Origin: Paulinella micropora
Taxonomy: Eukaryota > Cercozoa > Imbricatea > Euglyphida > Paulinellidae
Length of the DNA stretch: 20,000 nucleotides
Direction of reading: 5' to 3'
Assembly: GCA_019918135.1 (NCBI GenBank)
Contig: WBZZ01003224.1
Coordinates: forward strand, 5,001-25,000
The notes under the pieces are model-generated. The model ran no database searches, had not been told where the DNA came from, and saw nothing but the letters and a program-made list of their open reading frames with translations. The translations under genes and the position numbers were made by a program. Below, piece after piece: positions 7,488 through 14,235 of this stretch (its first letter is position 1; every line of letters begins with the position of its first letter).

Positions 7488-8309
7488 TCATTTAAATCTT
7501 TGTGAAATTTTTTTTCTTAACTCATCATCAACACTTGAAACATAAAGAAAATTAAATCTCTCCTTTGTTGCTTCGTGATACTTTTGAAGAAAATAATCAA
7601 AGTCAAAAGATAGGTCTAAGTGTTTATACACGAGTTCCATTTTGTCCTGAGATTGACCCGGAAAGATTAATAAATAATCTAACTGCTTAATGGCTTCTGG
7701 CAGTAGGTCGTTCAGATACTGGCTTGACATAATCACCTTTGATTTATAGTGTCTGTTCTTTTTTAACAAATCACTTACGGACTTGTCTCTTAATCCACTA
7801 CCTAAATCATCCAAAACAAAAACAACCTCTGGAGAAATATACTTACTCTGCCTTTCTTTTGCCTCTGCGGTGCTCTGTTTCTTTTTTTCTTCTTTTCCGA
7901 AATAAAGAAATTGTGGCTTCTCTATTTCTTCTTTGTCCTGTTTTACTTCTCCTTCGTGTTGCTCGTCATGTCTGTTCAGTTTGTCTAACTCATAATCAAT
8001 GACATTTACACCATCTGATTTAAGAAAGGTATATATTGCCATCGGGTTGCCCCTGTTCTTAAAGTGCTTTACCATTGCTTTATAAATGTAGTCCTTGTGT
8101 ATCGTTGAAGCAATAATGACAATGCGGGTTTTTCTGTCTGTAGTCCGTTTCAGTATTTCAAAGAGTGCTGTCGTCTTACCGCTCTTCTTACGGGCGAGTA
8201 GAAATATATTTGCGTAAGGTTCGTTAAATAATTTATAACCCTTGGCCTTTTTGTTTCCATCACCCTCTTGTTTTACTGGTTTCACCTTAATGCTATTAAT
8301 CTTTTCCAT
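7488..8309 (-). CDS. ATPase: FtsK/HerA-type genome packaging ATPase
   Basis: 273 residues from ATG 8309; TGA at 7488. The frame is open a little further, to a TTG at 8327, but that overlaps the upstream stop codon, so the ATG is preferred. Walker A is ARKKSGKTT at residues 39-47, directly after NEPYANIFLL. Walker B is VVFVLDDL at about 162-169. The downstream VIMSSQYLNDLLP holds a sensor-like Gln, as in packaging ATPases of double jelly-roll viruses. Between the two Walker motifs is a Lys/Glu/Gln-rich insertion (about residues 110-157) that looks flexible. The enzyme would pump the genome into the capsid. The gene is intact, and a conserved stem-loop (copy B, stem 1) follows its stop codon. 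Confidence 0.88.
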   Translation of the reverse strand: MEKINSIKVKPVKQEGDGNKKAKGYKLFNEPYANIFLLARKKSGKTTALFEILKRTTDRKTRIVIIASTIHKDYIYKAMVKHFKNRGNPMAIYTFLKSDGVNVIDYELDKLNRHDEQHEGEVKQDKEEIEKPQFLYFGKEEKKKQSTAEAKERQSKYISPEVVFVLDDLGSGLRDKSVSDLLKKNRHYKSKVIMSSQYLNDLLPEAIKQLDYLLIFPGQSQDKMELVYKHLDLSFDFDYFLQKYHEATKERFNFLYVSSVDDELRKKISQRFK

Positions 8310-8319
8310 TGCTATATTA

Positions 8320-8682
8320 TTAAGCAAGAAACTCTAGGCACACAACAATTGTTCCCGCTAATTTTCCTGTGTCAATATTTCCGCTGTCAGTTTCAAGGAC
8401 TTTAAATGTATATTGTCCGTCAGTCCATCCGACAACACCCAAATTATAACCGAGATTTGAAATGTTTGCTGTGGTGCTGTCCGCAAATGTTCCAATAATT
8501 CCAATTCTATCCATGTAAAGAATTCTGGTTTTTGTCTCTGTCTGGTCGTTCATATAGTGGATAAATTTTACATTCATTTTGGTGGGTGTGAATGACATTT
8601 GAATATTTTTATTAAATGTTTTGCTTCCTCCAGCAAAATCATTGCTTAGAAAAATAATCTTTTGGTATTTGTGCTCCGACAT
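8320..8682 (-). CDS. Small beta-rich protein of unknown function
   Basis: 120 residues, ATG at 8682, TAA at 8320. The protein has alternating hydrophobic/polar segments suggestive of a beta sandwich: MNVKFIHYMNDQTETKTRI, DRIGIIGTFAD, GQYTFKVLETDSGN and LAGTIVVCLEFLA. It has no signal peptide, membrane segment or catalytic motif I recognise. It ends 10 bp before the ATPase ATG, so the two genes are probably co-transcribed, and a virion or assembly role is likely by context. The start is clear: TATATAAACAATG on the coding strand, part of a palindromic divergent promoter shared with the plus-strand gene at 8707. Confidence 0.65.
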   Translation of the reverse strand: MSEHKYQKIIFLSNDFAGGSKTFNKNIQMSFTPTKMNVKFIHYMNDQTETKTRILYMDRIGIIGTFADSTTANISNLGYNLGVVGWTDGQYTFKVLETDSGNIDTGKLAGTIVVCLEFLA

Positions 8683-8706
8683 TGTTTATATATTGTGTAA
8701 TATATT
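8683..8706. promoter_or_regulatory. 24-bp divergent palindromic TATA promoter
   Basis: Only 24 bp separate two divergent start codons. They contain a perfect inverted repeat, ATATATT (8688-8694) and AATATAT (8699-8705), around GTGT. Each arm offers a TATA-like box to one gene, though at very short distance from the ATG. The string TTGTGTAATAT (8693-8703) recurs at 13343-13353, upstream of the integrase ATG, the other internal plus-strand gene. Confidence 0.45.
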
Positions 8707-8961
8707 ATGTTATTAATATTATTATTTATGTGGTCTGTGTTAGGTCGGACTGCCTGCGACTTTTACTCACGGATAAGCGAAAAAAAGAATGAGAGTTGTG
8801 CTTATTGTATAAAGCAAGGGGTAGATACGGGGTTTAAGTGTGTTTTCATAAATAACGGAAATAATATGTGTCGTAGTTTTGATGAGGCTTTGCCTTTAAT
8901 GTGTGCGGGTGATAATAGATTGTATATGACACATACCTATGAATGCTCACTTCTTACTTGA
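8707..8961 (+). CDS. Small secreted Cys-rich protein
   Basis: 84 residues, ATG at 8707, TGA at 8959. Residues 1-16 (MLLILLFMWSVLGRTA) form a convincing signal peptide or membrane anchor. The remainder has seven Cys at 17, 31, 34, 45, 55, 66 and 80, with a SCAYCIKQ and FKCVF spacing that vaguely recalls PSI/plexin-like disulfide domains; this resemblance is weak. It would be secreted or displayed on a membrane and stabilised by disulfides, so an entry or host-surface role can be imagined but not shown. It is a lone plus-strand gene inside a minus-strand virion block, and its end overlaps the convergent membrane-protein gene by 15 bp. Coding reality is supported by the signal peptide, the Cys pattern and the tidy divergent promoter. 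Confidence 0.6.
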   Translation: MLLILLFMWSVLGRTACDFYSRISEKKNESCAYCIKQGVDTGFKCVFINNGNNMCRSFDEALPLMCAGDNRLYMTHTYECSLLT

Positions 8962-9291
8962 AGAAGGTGATGGAAGGCAAATACCGATAAGTAAGGTCAA
9001 AATACCAACATAAGTGTTGGCAACCTCACAAGGTAAGTTCTTTTCAGATAACCTCACGATACAAAGGGTTATAATGGCAATAATGATACCCATTTGAAAT
9101 AAGTATTTAATAAGTCTGCTGTCTGTCGGTCTGTCTTTTACACAACAACAATTCCAGTTATCTTCCAATTCGTGCTCTACTTTTTTTTCCTCATTCTTCA
9201 ATGAAATGTCTAAAACTCTATTTTTCAACTCTGGTGTTAGTTCGCCGTCTATTTCAATGACTGGCGGTGGGGGGTGTAATCTAGGAGGCAT
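8947..9291 (-). CDS. Two-helix membrane protein
   Basis: 114 residues, ATG at 9291, TGA at 8947. An N-terminal proline-rich, cytosolic-looking region (MPPRLHPPPPVIEIDGELTP) and a charged stretch with a CCC cluster are followed by two hydrophobic helices: LFQMGIIIAIITLCIVRL (about 65-82) and TYVGILTLLIGICLP (about 92-106), ending PSPSSSKK. The pattern of a first helix with a Cys, a short loop containing a Cys, then a helix ending in PSP matches a small membrane protein I have seen repeatedly in algal large DNA viruses and Polinton-like viruses; its function is not known to me. A role in an internal membrane or in entry is possible. Its start overlaps the true end of the fibre gene by 11 bp, so the two are likely co-transcribed. 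Confidence 0.65.
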   Translation of the reverse strand: MPPRLHPPPPVIEIDGELTPELKNRVLDISLKNEEKKVEHELEDNWNCCCVKDRPTDSRLIKYLFQMGIIIAIITLCIVRLSEKNLPCEVANTYVGILTLLIGICLPSPSSSKK

Positions 9292-9499
9292 TAGTAGAAA
9301 ATCCGACTGCTCGGATTTCGGCTAGTTGGTTTGCTTGGTCTTGTAGTATATTCATAAGATTTTTATTTTCTTTTTCTAAATTAACTACCTTTTCTGATAA
9401 TTGTTGAACCGCTTTAATTAACGGGGTAATAAACTCTGAATAACCTATACCATAACCGACATCACCACTATCAGCATTTAACATCTTCTGGATTAACAC
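9281..9499 (-). pseudogene. Fibre locus, frameshifted C-terminal end of the S74 domain
   Basis: Taken alone this is a 72-codon frame ending with TAG at 9281. From about 9476 it reads YGIGYSEFITPLIKAVQQL followed by a heptad coiled coil, SEKVVNLEKENKNLMNILQD. That is the standard end of S74 chaperones (tyrosine-rich strand, 'PLIKAVQEL' helix, trimeric coiled coil). It therefore belongs to the large fibre gene, not to an independent small gene; the first few codons, upstream of 9478, are out-of-frame shadow. Confidence 0.75.
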
Positions 9500-12353
9500 T
9501 CACACCTTTCAATTCACATTCCTTTCTTTGCTTTGGACACGGAACCATAATTGTTTCTTTTATAAAACCGCCAAAATCTAGCATATCCATTTCTGTTAGT
9601 ATCTCTTCTAATTCCTGTGCTATTAAGCCAGTCCTACATTTCTTGTTGTCATCAATCATACGATAGCAAACTGGATTTAACTTGTTAATAAAATCTAAGC
9701 CTAAACATTCCTTTATATCTTCTTTTTTTCTCCTATCAGAATATTGAATTGGATTAGACAATACCCATAATTGTCCATCGCTCGCTCTTAATGACATTAA
9801 AGCAGTATTTGAATTATTCTCCCATATGAACCCACTCGTTGAAGAACCATTCACTCTAAATCTAATAGCATAAGAAGTTAATCCTCCACCTCCTGCTGGT
9901 GCTGTTCCTCCACTTAATGATTTATTATTCCCAGACTGAGACATATAAATCCCCCAGTTTGAATCAGTAGCATCCCATACAAATATTCCTCTCGCATTCG
10001 TCCCGTCTTTTTGTCCTTGAATTGCTATTTTTGCCCCATTAGTTGATGCTAATGCCGATGATAGCACCCCAGAATATGTAATTCCCGCATTTGCCGTAGT
10101 CAATCCTTTTGTCCATAAAGTCCCGTTTAATCCATTCAACGACATCAACAATTGTTCCGCTGAATTTTCCCATACAAACCCCATCGTAGCATCATTAGCA
10201 ACCCTAAACCGAAAACTATACGAACTAAAATCATTTCCAGAAACCGCCAAACCATTTGCTAAACTTCTAGTGTTTAGAGCCCCACCAGATGCTGCATAAA
10301 TCCCCCAACTTGTATTGGTTGTATCCCATAGAAATATACCTTTTGCATTTGTTCCGTCTGTTATTCCCTGAACTCCTATTTTTGCTCCACTGACATTCGT
10401 TGCTGATGTTAGTGTGCCAGTATATGTAATACCCGCATTTGCTGTTATTAATCCGCTTGCGGTTGCCGTTGTTGTTAATGTACTCGCATTTGCCGTTATT
10501 AATCCGCTCGCCGTTAGTGTCGTCGTTGATATCCCAGCGGTTGAAGTAATTGTCGTTCCAGTTATTGTTCCGCCATTTGTTATATTGTTTGAGTTCATAT
10601 CTAAGGCACCATAAAACCGCATACCGCCAGCATTGTTAAAACGGACAATGTCAGACGAAGCACTTTTATTATCCAAAAGTTTTGAAATATAAAGTCCCGC
10701 CCCTTTTACATCAGATGCTACATTCGTGAATACATAACCTCGTTGGTTCGCGGTTCCGCTTGTAGCAGAATTTAAAGTAAATAAGAAATACTGATAATCT
10801 CCTGATGTCTGTGAAAAGAATATATCTCCTCCATTTTGGTTTAATATCCTCGCCCCATTATATGTTATATTTCCGCCATTAGTGATAGTTTGATTATTAA
10901 AATCGGCATTGTTCGTTAAAGTTAGATATTTTATCACAGTGCTCGCCCCAGTAAATGTTTTGCTTCCTGTTATGGTTTGGTCTGTTGTTAGTTTTACATT
11001 TTGCCCGTCCAATGTGTCCGCATACCCTTTTGTCGCTCCGTCCGTTGCTAATGTCGGAGTTCCAAGGTTGGCTATTTTGCTACTATTACAATCTAGCCCC
11101 GAAGCATTTCCCCAACCGACTATCGTCCCGTCAATAATAAAATTTATTTTTTTCGCAGAAATTTCAAAGTTGTAATATGTTGCAGTTTTCATATCCAAAC
11201 TAGCAATTGACCCGATATTACTGGTAGAATTGAAAACGATAAATGTTCCCTTTGTTGTTGAATTGATTGAATTTCCCGTTATTTCAACACCACTGCTATA
11301 TGTCTTAATTCCTGTTATGGTTTGGTTTCCTGTTAGTTTCACATTTTGCCCGTCTAATGTATCCACATAACTTTTATTTGCTCCGTCCGTTGTTGCTGAT
11401 GGTGTGGCTAAGTTTGTTATTTTGTTGTTATTCAAAGATAGTGTAGTGCCAGTTGCGGTTATAATTAAAGTATTACCTGAATATAACTCAAGATACGAAC
11501 CCGTTATTTGTATCGGATACCAAGTCGCTGTTGCTGTTTTTTGTGCGGCAATCATTCCTATTTTTGTATCAAAGGCTATGCCAATACCATCAAAAGTTGT
11601 AGGGTTGGACGAACCACTTACTTCTAAAGTTGATGTAAATTTTTTATTCCCTGCTATGGTTTGGTCTCCTGTTAGTTTAACCACCGAAGTGTCAAGAGTA
11701 GAAACATCAACACCATCAACAAGATTAACATTTGTTATGCTTTGACTTTTCATATCAATCCCCGCACTAGCATTTATTATGTTGCTGAATGTTTTGGTTC
11801 CTGCTATGGTTTGGTCTCCTGTTAGTTTAACCACAGAAGTATCAAGGGCAGAAACATCAATACCATCAACATTACCAACATTTATAATAGCAAAACCACC
11901 CATATTTAAACTACCCGTCATAGCCACTGTTCCGTCCTTGGCCGGTTTAGTATCAGTGTATGCTTTTGTTGAAGCATCGCCATCGTTGAATGGTGCTGGA
12001 AGTCCGCTGATTGCTGTTGTGCCACTAAAATTTAAAACATTGCCTGTCAATGTTATCCCACTCCCCGTGGTAGAAGCAAGAAGTATGGAAGAACCAACAA
12101 TAGATAATGGATAGCCCGTTGCTCCACCTGCCTCCGACGAATAAATAGAACCCATATTGAAGAATAACTTACCTGTATTTAATGGATTTGAATCTTTTAC
12201 ACCCAAATAAGTAGTAAATATTTTATTCCCTGTTATGGTTTGGTCTCCTGTTAGTTTTACCACAGAACTATCAAGAGCCGAAACATCAACACCATCAACA
12301 TTACCGACATTTGCTACATTAAAACCTCCCATATTTAAATCTCCAAACATCAT
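9471..12353 (-). CDS. Fibre locus, central repeats and S74 domain start
   Basis: The frame is open from just after the TAG at 12396. If translated separately it would most likely begin at ATG 12353 (MMFGDLNMGG), giving 960 residues to TGA at 9471. Three long repeats of the type NMGGFxxxNVGNVDGVDVSA then LDxSVVKLTGDQTIxGxKxF lie in the first 250 residues; two shorter LDGQNVKLTxxQTITGxK units follow. Later come GITYTG and LSG/AIQGxxDGTNAxGIFxWD units present twice. The S74 domain begins near YSDRRKKEDIKECLGLDFIN and includes CRTGLIAQELEEIL. Self-cleavage in this family occurs at the Ser-Asp of the SDRR motif. The domain is cut short in this frame; see the next piece. Confidence 0.72.
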   Translation of the reverse strand: MMFGDLNMGGFNVANVGNVDGVDVSALDSSVVKLTGDQTITGNKIFTTYLGVKDSNPLNTGKLFFNMGSIYSSEAGGATGYPLSIVGSSILLASTTGSGITLTGNVLNFSGTTAISGLPAPFNDGDASTKAYTDTKPAKDGTVAMTGSLNMGGFAIINVGNVDGIDVSALDTSVVKLTGDQTIAGTKTFSNIINASAGIDMKSQSITNVNLVDGVDVSTLDTSVVKLTGDQTIAGNKKFTSTLEVSGSSNPTTFDGIGIAFDTKIGMIAAQKTATATWYPIQITGSYLELYSGNTLIITATGTTLSLNNNKITNLATPSATTDGANKSYVDTLDGQNVKLTGNQTITGIKTYSSGVEITGNSINSTTKGTFIVFNSTSNIGSIASLDMKTATYYNFEISAKKINFIIDGTIVGWGNASGLDCNSSKIANLGTPTLATDGATKGYADTLDGQNVKLTTDQTITGSKTFTGASTVIKYLTLTNNADFNNQTITNGGNITYNGARILNQNGGDIFFSQTSGDYQYFLFTLNSATSGTANQRGYVFTNVASDVKGAGLYISKLLDNKSASSDIVRFNNAGGMRFYGALDMNSNNITNGGTITGTTITSTAGISTTTLTASGLITANASTLTTTATASGLITANAGITYTGTLTSATNVSGAKIGVQGITDGTNAKGIFLWDTTNTSWGIYAASGGALNTRSLANGLAVSGNDFSSYSFRFRVANDATMGFVWENSAEQLLMSLNGLNGTLWTKGLTTANAGITYSGVLSSALASTNGAKIAIQGQKDGTNARGIFVWDATDSNWGIYMSQSGNNKSLSGGTAPAGGGGLTSYAIRFRVNGSSTSGFIWENNSNTALMSLRASDGQLWVLSNPIQYSDRRKKEDIKECLGLDFINKLNPVCYRMIDDNKKCRTGLIAQELEEILTEMDMLDFGGFIKETIMVPCPKQRKECELKGVSVNPEDVKC
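11651..12320 (-). repeat. About 90-bp degenerate repeats within the fibre gene
   Basis: On the plus strand TATGGTTTGGTCTCCTGTTA plus about 70 further similar bases begins near 11655, 11805 and 12234. A shorter, more diverged version begins near 10971 and 11314. The repeats encode the VDGVDVSALD-SVVKLTGDQTI module, and DNA similarity is high enough to suggest duplication or gene conversion within the gene. Length variation by recombination is expected here. Confidence 0.75.
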
Positions 12354-12395
12354 AGCGAGACCATCCAATCTAAGAAAAGGTGAAGCAACATTTCT

Positions 12396-13118
12396 CTATT
12401 GCCCTGTGCTATAAATGAGTAGTTGGTTATTGGCGGGTGTGCCTGTAATTAAAACATCGCTGTGTGTATTAATTGAACCATCCGCGGACACTTTATCATT
12501 ATTGTCTTCGTGCTCTGATATCCAAGTATCAACATCTTTGGTATTTAGTAAATTAACTCCCGTTATATTCAAATTACCGCCCATACTAATGTTGCCGAAT
12601 TCATCAACATTTATCGGAAAAGTTTTATTTACCCAGTTTATTGAGTTATATGTGAGATAACTATTCATCGCGATTGGTGCTGTAATGACTACATCTGTGA
12701 GTGTATCAATTGAGCCGATTGTTGTATTTCTCCATTTACTATCTACATCATTATATGTTAAGTATTGCCCGACCGTTGGAGCGGATATGTTAGTGTCTAT
12801 CAAATTGTATAGACTGGTTTGGTGCGGATTACTTGTATTGCTTCTGTGTTGAGTTGAGGCTTTGACTTCGTCGTTGTCCCTCACTCGTTGCTCTGTATAG
12901 TATAGATTTTTTCCTTCTTTTATGTCTGTAGTTGATTTGGTAGATAATCTTGTGTCAAATCGTAAATCCGTATAGTAGAGGTTCAAAGGGTTTTCATCTT
13001 CTGGCACTCTGTCTGTATTCAGACCGACTATGTTTGTGTTCGTTAAGTCAAGGTTGGCGATTGATAGGCTGTCTGTCGCGATTTCTGACAAGCCTAGTAA
13101 TGATTTATATTGCGACAT
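12396..13118 (-). CDS. Fibre locus, N-terminal piece with NLYYTD repeats
   Basis: 240 residues, ATG at 13118, ending at the TAG at 12396. It contains NLYYTDLRFDTRLSTKSTTD and GKNLYYTEQRVRDND, two units of a repeat typical of tailed-phage fibre proteins, then SIDTLTDVVITAPIAMNSYL and SDVLITGTPANNQLLIYST units, also phage-like. The last residues STGQ are followed by TAG and then, in the same frame, RNVASPFLRLDG. In comparable phage repeats the position after 'GQ' is usually Trp, so TAG may stand for a former TGG. The ATG sits directly beside repeat copy C. Confidence 0.7.
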   Translation of the reverse strand: MSQYKSLLGLSEIATDSLSIANLDLTNTNIVGLNTDRVPEDENPLNLYYTDLRFDTRLSTKSTTDIKEGKNLYYTEQRVRDNDEVKASTQHRSNTSNPHQTSLYNLIDTNISAPTVGQYLTYNDVDSKWRNTTIGSIDTLTDVVITAPIAMNSYLTYNSINWVNKTFPINVDEFGNISMGGNLNITGVNLLNTKDVDTWISEHEDNNDKVSADGSINTHSDVLITGTPANNQLLIYSTGQ

Positions 13119-13120
13119 AG

Positions 13121-13275
13121 ATATTTTAGAATTGCGCTTTACTGCCCGAAGGGCGTAATCACTCTACGAGATGGTCGTGCTGACGCACTCTCGCTTATTC
13201 TAAAACATCGGAAAAAATTTTTAAGAAAAAATTAATTGGAAACGATGTTTTGTGATGACGAAGTCAGAACAAAAC
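13121..13275 (+). repeat. Three-stem intergenic repeat, copy C (longest)
   Basis: Stem 1 pairs TTTTAGAAT (13124-13132) with ATTCTAAAA (13197-13205), enclosing GTGC-tgac-GCAC (13177-13188) and an extra GC-rich hairpin, TTACTGCCC-gaa-GGGCGTAA (13139-13158, one bulged T). Stem 2 pairs AAAACATCG (13202-13210) with CGATGTTTT (13243-13251), nine perfect pairs. Stem 3 pairs GTTTTGTGATGAC (13247-13259) with GTCAGAACAAAAC (13263-13275), with one two-base mismatch. It fills the divergent gap between the fibre gene start (13118) and the integrase, so here it cannot be a simple transcription terminator. Confidence 0.82.
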
Positions 13276-13369
13276 ATCAATTATATAATTAAATATTTTA
13301 ATTTTTTTTTGTTAAATTATACTAACAAAAAATATAACTATCTTGTGTAATATCATTCATCGGTAATCA
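13276..13369 (+). promoter_or_regulatory. AT-rich integrase leader
   Basis: The stretch between repeat copy C and the integrase ATG is very AT-rich. It contains ACTATCTT at 13337-13344, which resembles the leader motif next to the ATGs of the basic core-like and coiled-coil genes, and TTGTGTAATAT at 13343-13353, shared exactly with the divergent promoter at 8693-8703. These shared strings may be initiator or promoter elements. Nothing else is visible here. Confidence 0.35.
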
Positions 13370-14233
13370 ATGCCGTCAAAAGAGGCTACAACAATATGGG
13401 CGGACAAAGTATTGGATATGGTCAATATTGATTTAATGGATATGAGTAAGGTTGCTACAAAAAATAAAAATTATAATTTTGCCCTTATTTGGATTGATAT
13501 TCATAGTCGCTATGCTTACGCAATACCTGTAAAGAATAAATTTTCTACCACAGTTTTAGATGCACTCAAGAAATTACCAAAGCCAAAAGCATACATATCA
13601 GACAATGGCGGTGAGTTTAAAGGTGCAGTTGGTGAGTGGATGAGAAATAATGGAATTGAACAATTTATGGTTGAAGTAGGTGATCATAATTCGTTAGGTA
13701 TTGTTGATAGATTTGTTAGAACACTTAGAGAAAGATTACATGTATTATGGGCTTTTAATCGTAATTTTGATTGGATAAGTTATATTGAAGATGTGGTTTA
13801 TTATTATAACAAGAAAGAACATTCAGCGATTAAGGCGGCGCCAATTGATGTATTTAAAGGATATGATATTAGCCAACAACATAGATATGTTGATAAATAT
13901 TTATTTGGTTTCAAAGAAGGAGACAGAGTTAGAAAGTTGAACAAGAAACACATTCTAGAAAAGGGAGGAAAGACATGGAGCAAGCAAATCTACACCGTCA
14001 AAGCCCGTAAGGGATACCGGATTGTATTAACAAATGATGATGTTGTACCACCACGTCATTTATTAAAGACAGAAGCAACTGAAGAACCGGAAGAGAAAGA
14101 TATTAATAAAGAACTGAAACAACTAACTAAAGAAAAGCAAACAAAGCATTTACTTAAAAGAGAGGAGATAGACTCCGCCAACATTAGAACTTCTTCCAGA
14201 TTAAGGAAGAAAAAAGAAATAATGGATTTGTAG
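13370..14233 (+). CDS. INT: Retrovirus-like (rve family) integrase
   Basis: 287 residues, ATG at 13370, TAG at 14231. The RNase H-like catalytic core shows first Asp21 in VNIDLMDMS, ALIWIDIHSRYAYAIPVKNK, then Asp78 in YISDNGGEF, and 34 residues later LGIVDRFVRTLRERL with Asp113 where the canonical DDE integrases have Glu. WISYIEDVVYYYNKKEHSAI and PIDVFKG follow, as in Polinton integrases. The C-terminal part, FKEGDRVRKLN and TWSKQIYTVKARKGYRI, is the SH3-like DNA-binding domain; a basic tail ends the protein. The N-terminal HHCC zinc domain is missing. The enzyme would join element ends to host DNA. The gene is intact and divergent from the fibre gene. The Asp may be normal for this subfamily; I recall similar 'GIID-R' motifs in algal virus integrases, without certainty. 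Confidence 0.88.
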   Translation: MPSKEATTIWADKVLDMVNIDLMDMSKVATKNKNYNFALIWIDIHSRYAYAIPVKNKFSTTVLDALKKLPKPKAYISDNGGEFKGAVGEWMRNNGIEQFMVEVGDHNSLGIVDRFVRTLRERLHVLWAFNRNFDWISYIEDVVYYYNKKEHSAIKAAPIDVFKGYDISQQHRYVDKYLFGFKEGDRVRKLNKKHILEKGGKTWSKQIYTVKARKGYRIVLTNDDVVPPRHLLKTEATEEPEEKDINKELKQLTKEKQTKHLLKREEIDSANIRTSSRLRKKKEIMDL

Positions 14234-14235
14234 TC

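Larger units (their letters stand above)
9281..13118 (-). pseudogene. Giant phage-like tail-fibre protein with S74 chaperone; whole locus, interrupted twice
   Basis: Three reading-frame pieces make one logical gene of about 1,279 codons. The first two (12396-13118 and 9471-12368) are in the same frame and separated only by TAG at 12396-12398. The third (9281-9499) continues the S74 chaperone domain in another frame; one base seems to be missing in the TTT run at 9477-9479. Content in order: an N-terminal region with phage-fibre 'NLYYTD' repeats; a long array of beta-rich repeats; a GITYTG-type repeat region; a peptidase S74 (endosialidase-type intramolecular chaperone) domain beginning YSDRRKKEDIKE; and a C-terminal coiled coil. 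The S74 domain helps trimeric fibres fold and then cleaves itself off. The product is probably a trimeric host-attachment fibre. Sequencing error at 9477 and either mutation or readthrough at the TAG are alternatives to true loss of function. Confidence 0.75.

Noticed and set aside
9600..12660. Several long plus-strand open frames opposite the fibre gene (for example 10414-10614, 11404-11745, 11779-12114)
   Set aside because: They are antisense shadows of a repetitive coding sequence; their translations are repetitive hydrophobic strings that mirror the fibre repeats.
13370..14233. Chromodomain at the integrase C-terminus, as in some Polintons
   Set aside because: The C-terminal tail is a charged low-complexity stretch without the aromatic residues of a chromodomain.
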